64,000 nt of DNA from Elioraea sp. (GCF_022842375.1 NZ_JALHPR010000003.1:124001-188000); one strand, 5' to 3'. Shown: positions 20,838 to 31,218, counted from the first letter of the stretch. Numbers and translations: made by a program. The notes: generated by a model not told the origin, from the sequence alone.

Positions 20838-22136
20838 TCAGGCAGCGACCAGCGCCGGCTGGGCCGCGGCGAGCGCCTGGTCGAGGTCGCCCAGGATGTC
20901 GTCGATGTCCTCGAGCCCGACGGAAAGGCGCACATAGCCCTCCGTCACGCCGGTGCGCAGTTGTGCCTCGGGGTCGAGCTGGCTGTGCGTCGTGCTCGCG
21001 GGGTGAATCGCGAGGCTGCGCGCATCGCCGATGTTGGCCACGTGGTAGAGGAGTTTCAGCCCATCGATGAAGGCGCGGCCCGCCGCCATGCCGCCCTTCA
21101 GCTCGAAGCCGACGAGCCCGCCGAAGCCGCCTTCGAGATACGCCATGGCCTTCATCGCCTGCCGGCCCTCGAACAGGCCCGGGTACACGACGCGTGCGAC
21201 CGCCGGGTGGGAGGCGAGCCAGCCGGCAACGAGGGCAGCGTTCGCGCAGTGCCGCTCCATGCGCAACGACAGCGTCTCGAGGCCCTGGAGGAACAGCCAG
21301 GCGTTGAACGGGCTCATCGCGGCACCGCCGTCACGCAGCATCGTGACGCGCGCCTTGATGATGTAGGCGACGGGCCCGATCGGCTTCACCGCCTCCGTCC
21401 ACACCGCACCGTGGTACGAGGGATCGGGCGTGGTGAGCATGGGGAAGCGCGCGGCGTGCTTCTCCCAGTCGAACGCGCCGCTGTCGACGATCAGGCCGCC
21501 GATCGCGGTGCCGTGGCCGCCGATGTATTTCGTTGCCGAATACACCACGATATGGGCGCCATGCGCGAAAGGCCGGCACAGCAGCGGGGCCGCGGTATTG
21601 TCCATGATCAGCGGCACGCCGAGGGCGTTGCCGATCGCCGCCACCTCGGCGATGGGGAACACCTGAAGCTTCGGATTCGGCAGCGTCTCGGCATAGTAGG
21701 CGCGCGTCCGCGTATCGGTCGCGCGGCGGAAGTTCTCGGGGTCCGACGGGTCGACGAAGCGGCAGGTGATGCCCATCGTCGCGAGCGTGTTGGCGAGCAG
21801 GTTCCACGACCCGCCGTAGAGATCCGTCGAGGCGACGATGTTGTCGCCGGCGGAGGCGATGTTCTGGATCGCGATCAGCGTCGCCGCCTGGCCGGAGGCA
21901 ACGGCCAGTGCCGCTGCACCGCCCTCCATCGCGGCGACCCGCTTCTCGAGCACGTCCGTCGTCGGGTTCATCACGCGGGTGTAGATGTTCCCGAACTGCT
22001 TGAGCGCGAACAGGTCGGCCGCATGCGCGGTGCTGTCGAACTGGTACGACGTCGTCATGTGCAGCGGCACGGCCACGGCGTTCGTGGCGGGGTCGGCCCT
22101 GTGGCCGGCGTGCAAGAGGGCGGTCGCGGTTTTCAT
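20838..22136 (-). CDS. metY: O-acetylhomoserine sulfhydrylase (aminocarboxypropyltransferase)
   Basis: A 432-residue Cys/Met-metabolism PLP enzyme that makes homocysteine from O-acetylhomoserine and sulfide. It opens TATALLHAGHRADPATNAVA, has SGQAATLIAIQNIASAGDNI (cofactor phosphate), VPLIMDNTAAPLLCRPF (Asp to pyridine N) and the Schiff-base lysine in VVYSATKYIGGHG, and ends with the GYVRLSVGLEDIDDILGDL arm. ATG 22136 is preceded by AAGGAG; the frame stays open upstream but without homology. It lies just upstream of metA on the same strand, together giving direct sulfhydrylation. Confidence 0.93.
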   Translation of the reverse strand: MKTATALLHAGHRADPATNAVAVPLHMTTSYQFDSTAHAADLFALKQFGNIYTRVMNPTTDVLEKRVAAMEGGAAALAVASGQAATLIAIQNIASAGDNIVASTDLYGGSWNLLANTLATMGITCRFVDPSDPENFRRATDTRTRAYYAETLPNPKLQVFPIAEVAAIGNALGVPLIMDNTAAPLLCRPFAHGAHIVVYSATKYIGGHGTAIGGLIVDSGAFDWEKHAARFPMLTTPDPSYHGAVWTEAVKPIGPVAYIIKARVTMLRDGGAAMSPFNAWLFLQGLETLSLRMERHCANAALVAGWLASHPAVARVVYPGLFEGRQAMKAMAYLEGGFGGLVGFELKGGMAAGRAFIDGLKLLYHVANIGDARSLAIHPASTTHSQLDPEAQLRTGVTEGYVRLSVGLEDIDDILGDLDQALAAAQPALVAA

Positions 22137-22272
22137 CCCAGGCTCTCCTTCGTCATGCCGCGCCGGGACGGTGCGGCCGTGGGGAGACCCTACGGAGAGG
22201 CGGGTGTTGAGACTTTCAGGGAAGCTTGTGGGCGGCTTGAGATTACCGTGAGACGTGCCGCGCCCGCGGGCA

Positions 22273-22959
22273 TCAGGCTGAAACGAATCTCCGGCGTGCG
22301 GCGGCGAGGCCTGCAATGCCACCGACCAGGAGCAGCCAGGTGGCAGGCTCCGGCACCGGCACGGGCGGCGGCGTTGGCGGGGCGATGGAGGTGAGCGAGA
22401 AGCTCGCGATGTCGAACCCGTCGAGATTGGCGCCCCGGGTCGGCGACACGTCGAGCAGGCGGAGCGAGTTGAAGCTGCCGTCGAGCACGGTGAGCGTGAA
22501 CCCGGTCGCAGCCCCGGGCGTGGTGAGGGCGAGGGTGGCGACGGTCGGGTTCACGTTGGTGACGGTCGAGCCGAGCTCCTGGTTCAGCAGGTCGCCGATC
22601 TCGATCCAGCCGCCGAGGTCGTTGCCGAGGAAGAGGCGCGCCCGTTCCTTGTGGCCGGAGCCGAGGTTGGTGAGCTCGAACGTGCTCGCCCCGGTGATGC
22701 TGTTCTCCTCCGGCGCGATCAGGAAGGCGATGCTGCCGCCGAGGCCGAGGGAGAGCATGGTCGAGTTGGTGGCGTCGAACATGTTGCCGAGCACGCGGCG
22801 GCCTGCGGCAACTTGGCCGAGGGTGCTGTTGATGCCGGGCGTATAGACGATGGAGGCGAAGGAGGCCTCGCTGTCGTGCAGGATTGGCGCCGCGACAGCA
22901 AGCGATGCGTGAAGGAAGCCACCCACGGTCGCACTGACGAAAACCTGTGCTCGGAACAT
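22273..22959 (-). CDS. PEP-CTERM-anchored secreted protein
   Basis: A 228-residue secreted protein. The N-terminus is a signal peptide (FRAQVFVSATVGGFLHASLA, then AVAAP). The C-terminus is a PEP-CTERM sorting tag: VPVPEPATW, one hydrophobic helix, then RRR. Such tags are recognised by exosortase for attachment or release in organisms that make exopolysaccharide. The body is beta-rich with no enzyme motif. I chose ATG 22959 because it places the signal peptide at the start; the frame extends to 23013. The function of the body is unknown. Confidence 0.8.
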   Translation of the reverse strand: MFRAQVFVSATVGGFLHASLAVAAPILHDSEASFASIVYTPGINSTLGQVAAGRRVLGNMFDATNSTMLSLGLGGSIAFLIAPEENSITGASTFELTNLGSGHKERARLFLGNDLGGWIEIGDLLNQELGSTVTNVNPTVATLALTTPGAATGFTLTVLDGSFNSLRLLDVSPTRGANLDGFDIASFSLTSIAPPTPPPVPVPEPATWLLLVGGIAGLAAARRRFVSA

Positions 22960-23103
22960 GCGATGGTGCCCTTGAACGTTTTCTGTAATTCTAGACGAAG
23001 CCCATGATGCCACAGGCCACCCTCACGACAAAGTCGTATTATTTGGACGTCGTCTGCACCGAACGACCCGACCTCGCCTCGACGCATGCCGGGTGTCCCA
23101 TCG

Positions 23104-23700
23104 CTACATGTGCTTCCACAGCACCAGCCAGTCATGCAGCCGCGGTGCCCAGGCGCTCATGCGGTACTGGCGGTAATACATCCCATCCTGCACGCGGAAC
23201 ACGCAGTCGGGGTCCTCGTCGACGCCGGCCATCGGGTCCATCGCACACATCCAGATGGCGTCGACCCCGTAGACGACGACGGTGTGCCACCAACCGCCAG
23301 GCCACTTGCTGTAGCTGAGCACGACATGGCTCTTGGAGAGGGCCGCGCCCAGATAGGCGATCGAGAGCGTGTCGCGGCTGATCGTTCCCTCGTCCTGGGT
23401 TGGCGAAGTGCGGCGGGCCCGCTTTTCCTTGTCGCGGTTCACCTGGTCGCTCATCAACCGAAACTCGCTGTTGAGGAAGCCGTGCGTCCGCGCGCGTGAC
23501 CGGCGGCCCATCTTGAGGCCACCGGCACGTGGGCCGGTGAGGTTGACGCAGTTGTGCCCCCTCATGCGGCGGCCGACGTCGTCAGCCGTCCGGTCGGGGA
23601 CGCCGGCGGTCGCCCGCGTGAACGACGAGATCGCCGATTTCCAACAGGTCTCGTAGGAGTCCTGCGGGTCCCAGGGCGGCCGCATGCGCCACGTGCCCAT
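23104..23700 (-). CDS. Papain-like cysteine peptidase candidate
   Basis: A 198-residue protein without a signal peptide. Spacing of Cys19 (SYETCWKSAISSF), His139 (GGWWHTVVVYGVD) and Asp155 (CAMDPMAG) follows the Cys-His-Asp order of papain-like folds such as the C39-type peptidases, with helix-cysteine first and His in a strand. The middle (about 45-100) is basic and less conserved-looking. ATG 23700 has GGAAGGG upstream. It lies 144 bases ahead of the PEP-CTERM gene on the same strand. Peptidase, amidase or inactive relative cannot be separated by eye. Confidence 0.6.
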   Translation of the reverse strand: MGTWRMRPPWDPQDSYETCWKSAISSFTRATAGVPDRTADDVGRRMRGHNCVNLTGPRAGGLKMGRRSRARTHGFLNSEFRLMSDQVNRDKEKRARRTSPTQDEGTISRDTLSIAYLGAALSKSHVVLSYSKWPGGWWHTVVVYGVDAIWMCAMDPMAGVDEDPDCVFRVQDGMYYRQYRMSAWAPRLHDWLVLWKHM

Positions 23701-23832
23701 CGCCTAGACCCTTCCTTGTTGCCCGATATGGCAGACATTATCATTTCGATATCGTAATAGCAAGGCGAAGCGCCGTGCGACTGCAACAACCCTAGGTTGT
23801 GGCGCCTCGGGCACCCAAGCCGCTTGCCGGGC

Positions 23833-23861
23833 TTGGTCGCTGAACCGTCATCCGCTAGAAC
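23833..23861 (+). promoter_or_regulatory. Possible sigma70 promoter for peptide importer cassette 3
   Basis: TTGGTC (23833-23838) and TAGAAC (23856-23861) are 17 bases apart, 55 bases ahead of the binding-protein ATG. The form TTGnnn-N17-TAGAnn is the same as that upstream of tRNA-Pro in this window. The rest of the 215-base gap holds an AT-rich stretch (23735-23765) that may serve the divergent gene at 23700. Confidence 0.3.
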
Positions 23862-23915
23862 GCTTCAGCAGCGGGCGGCAGAGACCGCCCCGCGAACCTT
23901 GGGGAGATTTCATCG

Positions 23916-25508
23916 ATGCGAGCTGTCCTTCTGGCCGCCACGGCGGCCGTTGGCGTGTTCATCGCCGCGGGCGCGGCTGATGCGCGCACCGTCCGCTGGT
24001 CCGCCAGCGGCGATCCCAACACCATGGATCCGCATTCGCAGAACCTCGGCACCGTCACGAAGGTGCTGAGCCAGATCTACGAGCCGCTGATCATGCGCGA
24101 CGCCGCGCTGGCGCTGGAGCCGGGGCTGGCCACCGCCTGGCGCCAGGTCGAGCCGAACCGCTGGCGGTTCGAGCTCCGCCGCGGCATCAAGTTCCACGAC
24201 GGGGCCGATTTCAACGCCGACGACGTGGTGTTCAGCATCACCCGCGCGCTCGCGCCCACCTCGAACTACGGCATCTTCGTCGACACCGTGGGCCAGGCCG
24301 TGAAGGTCGATGACTTCACCGTCGATATCGTGACCAAGGTGCCCGATCCGATCCTGCCGTCCAAGATCGCCTCGCTCTACATGATGGACAAGGAGTGGTC
24401 GGAGAGGAACAACGTCACCGCGCCGCAGAACACGCGTGCGCGCGAGGAGACGTTCACGGTGCGCAACACCAACGGCACCGGGCCGTTCCGCCTGTCGGTG
24501 CGCGAGCCCGACGTGCGCACGGTGATGGTGCGCAACGATGCCTGGTGGGGCTGGGCCGACACGGCGAAGAACACCAGCAACGTCACCGAGATCATCTATC
24601 GCCCGATCACCTCTGACGCGACGCGCGTCGCGGCCCTGCTCTCGGGCGAGGTCGACTTCGTGCTCGACCCGCCGCTGCAGGACCTCGAGCGGCTGAAGCG
24701 CGCGCCGAACATCTCGGTGCTGGAAGGGCCGGAAATCCGCACGATCTTCTTTGCCTTCGACATGCACCGCGACGAGCTTCTCTACTCGTCGGTGAAGGGC
24801 AAGAACCCGTTCAAGGACCTCCGCGTCCGCCAGGCGCTCTACCACGCGATCGACATCGAGGCGATCCGCACCCGCGTGATGCGCGGCCAGGCGATCGTGA
24901 CCGGAACGTTCTTCCCGTCGCAGGTGAACGGCTACGCGAAGGAGGAGGATGTCCGCCTTCCCTTCAACGCCGACCGTGCCCGTGCGCTGCTCGCCGAGGC
25001 CGGCTATCCGCAGGGCTTCGAGGTCACGCTCGACTGCCCGAACAACCGCTACATCAACGACGAGGCGATCTGCCAGGCGGTGGCGGCGATGTGGACGCGC
25101 ATCGGCGTGCGCACCAACCTCAACGCCATGCCGCTGGCGAACTTCTTCCCCAAGATCCAGCGCGAGGACACCTCCCTCTACCTCCTCGGCTGGGGCGTGC
25201 CGACGCTGGACGCGCTGTACTCGTTCCAGTCGCTGCTCGCCACGCGCGATGGCGCGCAGGGCAACGGCATCTGGAACTACGGGCGCTACTCGAACGCACG
25301 GATGGATGAGCTCGTGACCGCGATGAAGAACGAGCTCGACCCCGCCAGGCGCAACGCCGCGATCCGTGAGGCGCTGAAGATGTACCGCGAGGACGTGCCG
25401 CACATCCCCATGCACCACCAGATGATCCCCTGGGCCGTGCGGTCGAACATCACCATGCCGCACCAGCCGAACAACCAGCCGCAATTCCGTTTCGTTCGCG
25501 TCAACTGA
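23916..25508 (+). CDS. Peptide ABC transporter substrate-binding protein (SBP family 5), Sec-exported
   Basis: A 530-residue periplasmic binding protein heading importer cassette 3. It has a Sec signal peptide (VLLAATAAVGVFIAAGAADA, cleavage before RTVRW), then the family-5 signature YEPLIMRD, LRRGIKFHDGADFNADDVVF, NGTGPFRLS and the late LALYH-type region with DVPHIPMHHQMIPWAVR. ATG 23916 follows GGGGAG. Unlike the cassette 1 and 2 binding proteins it has no twin-arginine motif, so it is folded after export. Confidence 0.93.
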   Translation: MRAVLLAATAAVGVFIAAGAADARTVRWSASGDPNTMDPHSQNLGTVTKVLSQIYEPLIMRDAALALEPGLATAWRQVEPNRWRFELRRGIKFHDGADFNADDVVFSITRALAPTSNYGIFVDTVGQAVKVDDFTVDIVTKVPDPILPSKIASLYMMDKEWSERNNVTAPQNTRAREETFTVRNTNGTGPFRLSVREPDVRTVMVRNDAWWGWADTAKNTSNVTEIIYRPITSDATRVAALLSGEVDFVLDPPLQDLERLKRAPNISVLEGPEIRTIFFAFDMHRDELLYSSVKGKNPFKDLRVRQALYHAIDIEAIRTRVMRGQAIVTGTFFPSQVNGYAKEEDVRLPFNADRARALLAEAGYPQGFEVTLDCPNNRYINDEAICQAVAAMWTRIGVRTNLNAMPLANFFPKIQREDTSLYLLGWGVPTLDALYSFQSLLATRDGAQGNGIWNYGRYSNARMDELVTAMKNELDPARRNAAIREALKMYREDVPHIPMHHQMIPWAVRSNITMPHQPNNQPQFRFVRVN

Positions 25509-25527
25509 CACAACCATAAGCGAAGGA

Positions 25528-25564
25528 CGCCCCGCGTGGAGCCATCCCGGCACCACGCGGGGCG
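25528..25564 (+). promoter_or_regulatory. Intercistronic hairpin between binding-protein and permease genes of cassette 3
   Basis: CGCCCCGCGTGG (25528-25539) and CCACGCGGGGCG (25553-25564) form a perfect 12-bp stem with a 13-base loop, 19 bases after the binding-protein stop and 11 bases before the permease ATG. There is no T-run. Position and strength mirror the hairpin of cassette 2. Confidence 0.6.
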
Positions 25565-25575
25565 GTGACCCGCCC

Positions 25576-26559
25576 ATGTTCGCCTTCATCGTCTCGCGGC
25601 TGTTCCAGGCCCTGCCCGTGATGTTCACGGTTAGCCTCATCAGCTTCGCCATGTTCGCCTATGTGGGCGACCCGGTGGCGATCATGCTCGGGCAGGACTA
25701 CACCGAGGCGCAGCGTGCGGCGCTGATCCAGGACCTCGGCCTCGACCAGCCCTTCTTCGTGCAGTTCTTCGCGTTCCTCGGCAACGCCATCCAGGGCGAG
25801 TTCGGCCTCTCCTACCGCCTCGCCCGGCCGGTGTCGGACCTGATCCTCGAACGCGCGCCCGCGACGCTCGAGCTCTCCTTCACCGCGGCGTTCCTGGCGC
25901 TGGCGGTCGGCGTGCCGATGGGCGTCTACACCGGCCTCTATCGCGAGAGCTGGCTGTCGCGCTTCTTCCTCACCATCTCGCTGATCGGCGTGTCGTTGCC
26001 GACCTTCCTGATCGGCATCCTGCTGATCCTGTTCTTCGCCGTGATCCTCGGCATCCTTCCCTCCTTCGGACGCGGCGACACGGTGATGCTCGGCTGGTGG
26101 AGCACGGGGTTCCTCACCACCTCGGGCCTGAAGGCGCTGATCCTGCCCTCGATCACGCTCGGGCTGTTCCAGATGACGCTGATCATGCGGCTTGTGCGCG
26201 CCGAGATGCTCGAGGTGCTGCGGACCGACTACATCAAGTTTGCCCGCGCGCGCGGGCTTTCCAACCGCGCCGTCCATTTCGGCCATGCGCTCAAGAACAC
26301 GCTCGTTCCCGTCATCACCATCACCGGGCTGCAGCTTGGCGCGATCATCGCGTTCGCGATCGTGACGGAGACGGTGTTCCAGTGGCCGGGAATGGGGCTG
26401 CTGTTCATCCAGGCCGTGTCGAACGCCGACATCCCGATCATGGCGGCCTACCTGATGATGATCGCGCTGCTCTTCGTCATCATCAACCTGGTGGTCGACC
26501 TGCTCTACTACCTCGTCGATCCGCGGCTGCGCGGCTCTCTGTCGGGGAGCGCGCGCTGA
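25576..26559 (+). CDS. Peptide ABC transporter permease, DppB type
   Basis: A 327-residue inner-membrane subunit of cassette 3: anchoring helix FIVSRLFQALPVMFTVSLIS, a YVGDPVAIMLGQDY loop, an EAA loop (FARARGLSNRAVHFGHALKN) and a DLLYYLVDPRLRG tail. The ribosome site is poor and partly inside the foot of the upstream hairpin, so folding of that hairpin could limit initiation. Confidence 0.92.
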   Translation: MFAFIVSRLFQALPVMFTVSLISFAMFAYVGDPVAIMLGQDYTEAQRAALIQDLGLDQPFFVQFFAFLGNAIQGEFGLSYRLARPVSDLILERAPATLELSFTAAFLALAVGVPMGVYTGLYRESWLSRFFLTISLIGVSLPTFLIGILLILFFAVILGILPSFGRGDTVMLGWWSTGFLTTSGLKALILPSITLGLFQMTLIMRLVRAEMLEVLRTDYIKFARARGLSNRAVHFGHALKNTLVPVITITGLQLGAIIAFAIVTETVFQWPGMGLLFIQAVSNADIPIMAAYLMMIALLFVIINLVVDLLYYLVDPRLRGSLSGSAR

Positions 26560-26560
26560 C

Positions 26561-27490
26561 ATGGACGCCGCACGCACGATGGGCCCGATCGGCCGCTTCC
26601 TCGACAGCGACATCTGGTACAGCTTCAAGCGCTCGCCGCTCACCGTCGGCTCCGCCGTCGTCGCGCTGTCGATGATCACCGCCGCGGTGTTGGCGCCGCT
26701 GATCGCGCCGCACAACCCGTTCGACCTCGCGACCCTGAACCTGATGGATGCCTTCAACCCGCCCGCCTGGGTGGAAGGCGGCAACCCGGACTTCCTGCTC
26801 GGCACCGACGATCAGGGCCGCGACGTGCTCTCCACCATCATGCACGGCGCGCGGATCTCGCTGTTCGTCGGCTTCTGCTCGGTCATCTTCGCGCTCGTGC
26901 TCGGCGTGACCATGGGGCTGGTCGCTGGCTTTGTCGGCGGCACGACCGATGCGGTGCTGATGCGCATCGCCGACATCAAGCTCACTTTCCCCGCCATCCT
27001 CGTGGCGCTGCTGGTCGATGGCCTCGTGCGCGCCGCCCTGCCGCGCGAGCTGCATGACCGCATCGCCATCTGGGTCGTGATCTTCGCCATCGGCATCTCG
27101 AACTGGGTGCAGTACGCGCGCACCGTGCGCGGCTCGACGCTGGTCGAGAAGAACAAGGAATACGTGATGGCGGCCCGCGTCATCGGGCTGTCCTCCACGC
27201 GCATCATGGTCAGCCACGTGCTGCCGAACGTGATGGGGCCGGTCCTGGTGATCGCCACGCTGAACCTCGGCTTCGCGATCCTCGCCGAGGCGACGCTGTC
27301 GTTCCTCGGCGTCGGCGTGCCGCCGACGCAGCCCTCGCTCGGCACGCTGATCCGGATCGGCAACGACTTCCTGTTCTCCGGCGAATGGTGGATCACGGTG
27401 TTCCCCGGCATCACGCTCGCACTCATGGTGCTGTCGGTGAACCTGCTCGGCGATTGGCTGCGCGACGCGCTGAACCCGCGCCTGCGCTGA
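26561..27490 (+). CDS. Peptide ABC transporter permease, DppC type
   Basis: A 309-residue partner permease with the LLGTDDQGRDVLSTIMHGARISL motif, a cytoplasmic EAA loop (MAARVIGLSSTRIMVSHVLPN) and the NLLGDWLRDALNPRLR end. ATG 26561 follows the upstream stop by one base, with GGGGAG nine bases before it inside the previous coding region. Confidence 0.92.
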   Translation: MDAARTMGPIGRFLDSDIWYSFKRSPLTVGSAVVALSMITAAVLAPLIAPHNPFDLATLNLMDAFNPPAWVEGGNPDFLLGTDDQGRDVLSTIMHGARISLFVGFCSVIFALVLGVTMGLVAGFVGGTTDAVLMRIADIKLTFPAILVALLVDGLVRAALPRELHDRIAIWVVIFAIGISNWVQYARTVRGSTLVEKNKEYVMAARVIGLSSTRIMVSHVLPNVMGPVLVIATLNLGFAILAEATLSFLGVGVPPTQPSLGTLIRIGNDFLFSGEWWITVFPGITLALMVLSVNLLGDWLRDALNPRLR

Positions 27491-27503
27491 GGAGACGATG
27501 ACG

Positions 27504-28479
27504 ATGCCGCTTCTCGAGGTCCGCAACCTCCGCGTCGAGTTCCCCACACGGCGGGGCATCCTCACCGCCGTCGATGATGTTTCCTTCTCGATCGACGAGG
27601 GCGAGGTGCTCGGCGTCGTCGGCGAGAGCGGGGCGGGCAAGTCGATCACCGGCACCGCCATCATCCGCCTGATCGAGCCGCCAGGCCGCATCGCCGGCGG
27701 CGAGGTGCTTCTGTCGGGCCGCAGGATCGACAACCTCGCGGCCGAGGACATGCGCCATGTGCGCGGCAAGCAGATCGGCGCGATCTTCCAGGACCCGTTG
27801 ACCACCCTGAACCCGCTCTACTCCATCGGCCGCCAGCTCGCCGAGACGATGCAGGCGCATCTCGGCCTGTCGGACCGTGATGCACGGGCGCGTGCGATCA
27901 AGTGGCTCGAGGACGTGGGCATCCCCGGCGCCGCGCAGCGGATCGATGCGTACCCGCACCAGTTTTCCGGGGGCATGCGCCAGCGCGTGGTGATCGCCCT
28001 TGCCCTCTGCGCCGAGCCCAAGCTCGTGATCGCCGATGAGCCGACGACGGCGCTCGATGTGTCGATCCAGGCGCAGGTGATCGCACTGTTGAAGCGCCTC
28101 TGCCGCGAGCACGGCACGTCGATCATGCTCGTCACCCACGACATGGGCGTGATCGCCGAGACGGCCGATCGGGTCGCGGTGATGTATGCCGGGCGCATCG
28201 CCGAGATCGGCCCGGTGCGCGACGTGGTGAAGGGCGCGCGCCACCCCTACACGGAAGGGCTGATGGGTTCGATCCCGTCGCTGGCGCACAAGGTCGAGCG
28301 GCTGCGCCAGATCGACGGCTCGATGCCGCGGCTGACCGACATTCCCCGTGGCTGCGCCTTCAACCCGCGCTGCACCAAGGTGTTCGACCGTTGCCTCATC
28401 GAAAGGCCTGACCTGATGGCGACCGATGGCGCCTCGCGCGCCGCCTGCTGGCTCTATGCCGGACCGAAGGAGGCGCGCG

Positions 28480-28490
<11 letters not shown>
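27504..28490 (+). CDS. Peptide ABC transporter ATP-binding protein, DppD/OppD type
   Basis: A 328-residue ATPase with Walker A GESGAGKSI (alanine where the two paralogues have cysteine), Q-loop FQDPLTTLNPLYSIG, signature [15 protein letters not shown], Walker [13 protein letters not shown] and the C-terminal GCAFNPRCTKVFDRC cluster. GAGGAG at 27489-27494 is nine bases from ATG 27504 but only three from ATG 27498, so I prefer 27504; the difference is two residues. Confidence 0.93.
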
Positions 28491-29517
<1,027 letters not shown>

Positions 29518-29570
29518 CACCGCGCGGCCGCTGACTGGGGCAGCGGACGACTCGCCCGAACCACGGATAG

Positions 29571-31043
29571 TCAGACCACGTTGGTCGGCCCACGTGTCCG
29601 TTGATGCAGCACCTGGCGCCGGCCGAACGCCGCAGCCGGTGCAAACAGCGCCAGCATGGTCAGCACCAGCGCGCCACCCGAAGGTTCCGGGATCACACGG
29701 GCGACGATGATCGCCTGGTTGATCGGCACGTCCGGAGGGCCGGATGTCGGGTCCCAGCCCGGGGGGCCGACGAGCGCACGGAAGACAACCGCGTTGCTCT
29801 CGTAATCGACGCCCTGGTGGAAGATCGGTCCGAGATAGCCGTCCGGAAGGAACGGTGAGTAGCCGTAGTAGGCAAGCCCCGTCTCGCCCAGCAGGTCGCC
29901 GAGGCCGACGAGCTTCACCGGCACGGCAACCGGCACGCCTGCGGGCTGGCCCAGGGTCGTGTAGATCGCAGGGTCGGGCGAGCCGGCCTGCCCACCGTAG
30001 GCGAGCAATCCGAGATCGAGCGCCGGCCACATGTCCGGCAGCGGACCGTTGATCTCGACGCCGCCTCCTGCCGCCGGCACGTAGTAGAGCTGGCCCGTGT
30101 AGGGGCCTCCAAAAGCAGGCGCCGTGCGTGCGCTGAACGCGAGGTTGCCGGCGCTGATCGTCGGGCTGAAGCCGTAGGACGTGTCGCTGCCCGGTGGGCC
30201 GAAACTGGTCCGATCGGCACGGACGGCAATGATCCCGGACGCATCGGCGACGAAGATGCCCTGGTTCGTCGGCCCCGGCGCGGTGCTGGCACCGTTGAAG
30301 GCGACAACGCCGTTGCTGATCGTCGGATAGGTGGACAGGCCGTAGAAGGTGCCGGTATTGCCAGGCACAGGCGTATTCATGTTGGCCACCAGCGTCACAT
30401 CGGGAGGATTGCCGGACGTGGGCACACGCGCCCTGTAGATCCCCTCGTTTCCGGCGCCGTCGAGGCCGCTGAACACCACCTCGCCATCCGCCATGAAGGG
30501 TGGGTTGAACTGCGTGAAGGTGCCGCTTCCCCGTGGCGCGGGAGTGGCCGTGTCAGCCAGTGCAGCGACAGTGTAGCCAGCACCGCCGAATACCGGCGTC
30601 GCGATATAGATGCCGGTCCGTTCGCTGCCGTCCGGCATCTGGCCGGTGCCGACGAATGCGACACGCCCGCCATCGACCGAGGGCACGCCGAGAAACCCGA
30701 GGAACGGCGCGCCGCCGCCAGCTGGCATGGGTGTCACCCCTGCCTGCGCGACCAGTTGGCTTGCGCCAGTGGCAGCCTCTGCGGCCATCACGCGCGTGTA
30801 GATCGGCATCGGCGGAGGGAACGGCGGCAAGTCGCCCGCGGCGGTGCTGAGATAGGTGACGACGCCGCCATTGATCGACGGCGCAGACACCTCCGTCTGC
30901 GCTCCGCCGAGCGGGCTGATGATCGAGAACTCGATCCGTGCGGCGATCGCTGGCGAAGGCGCGGCGACCACCAATGCCCCCAGCGCAACAAGAACGGCCA
31001 AGGGCGCCCTGGGCCTGCGTGATGTCTGGCGCTCGCTGTGCAC
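29571..31043 (-). CDS. PEP-CTERM-anchored protein with repetitive beta-propeller-like body
   Basis: A 490-residue secreted protein. The start is GTG 31043 with GGGGGA seven bases upstream; a TTG at 31079 is possible but adds residues before the basic signal-peptide region. The signal (LAVLVALGALVVAAPSPAIA) is followed by repeating units of the type D-G-G-V-V-F-x-G, such as SVDGGRVAFVG, MADGEVVFSG, TISNGVVAFNG, ISAGNLAFSA and ESNAVVFRA, spaced about 55-65 residues apart, which suggests a beta-propeller. The C-terminus IPEPSGGA, a hydrophobic helix and GRRQ is a PEP-CTERM tag. Role unknown. Confidence 0.75.
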   Translation of the reverse strand: MHSERQTSRRPRAPLAVLVALGALVVAAPSPAIAARIEFSIISPLGGAQTEVSAPSINGGVVTYLSTAAGDLPPFPPPMPIYTRVMAAEAATGASQLVAQAGVTPMPAGGGAPFLGFLGVPSVDGGRVAFVGTGQMPDGSERTGIYIATPVFGGAGYTVAALADTATPAPRGSGTFTQFNPPFMADGEVVFSGLDGAGNEGIYRARVPTSGNPPDVTLVANMNTPVPGNTGTFYGLSTYPTISNGVVAFNGASTAPGPTNQGIFVADASGIIAVRADRTSFGPPGSDTSYGFSPTISAGNLAFSARTAPAFGGPYTGQLYYVPAAGGGVEINGPLPDMWPALDLGLLAYGGQAGSPDPAIYTTLGQPAGVPVAVPVKLVGLGDLLGETGLAYYGYSPFLPDGYLGPIFHQGVDYESNAVVFRALVGPPGWDPTSGPPDVPINQAIIVARVIPEPSGGALVLTMLALFAPAAAFGRRQVLHQRTRGPTNVV

Positions 31044-31218
31044 GGCAGTTCCCCCGAACAGGATAGGCAACCATCGCAACGTCTGCGACCCGACGCCCTG
31101 ATCGAGATCAACGGCGGGCCGGGGCCGGGGACAAGGCCAGCCTCTCGCGACTGACCGCGCGTTAACCCATCGCCGCTAGCGTGCGACGCTCCGAACCACG
31201 CGGCATTGAGGGCGGGCG

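Noticed and set aside
22137-22272. Possible SAM riboswitch (SAM-II or similar) upstream of metY
   Set aside because: The leader contains one short hairpin (CCGTAGGG/CCCACGG) but I found none of the conserved cores of SAM-I, SAM-II or SAH riboswitches by eye; an Infernal search would decide.
23025-23037. ACGAC-AAA-GTCGT inverted repeat between the PEP-CTERM and papain-like genes
   Set aside because: Only a 5-bp stem and one copy; not enough to call an operator or terminator.
29529-29547. Terminator after importer cassette 3 (CCGCTG/CAGCGG)
   Set aside because: The stem is only six base pairs and no T-run follows; real termination there is possible but not supported.
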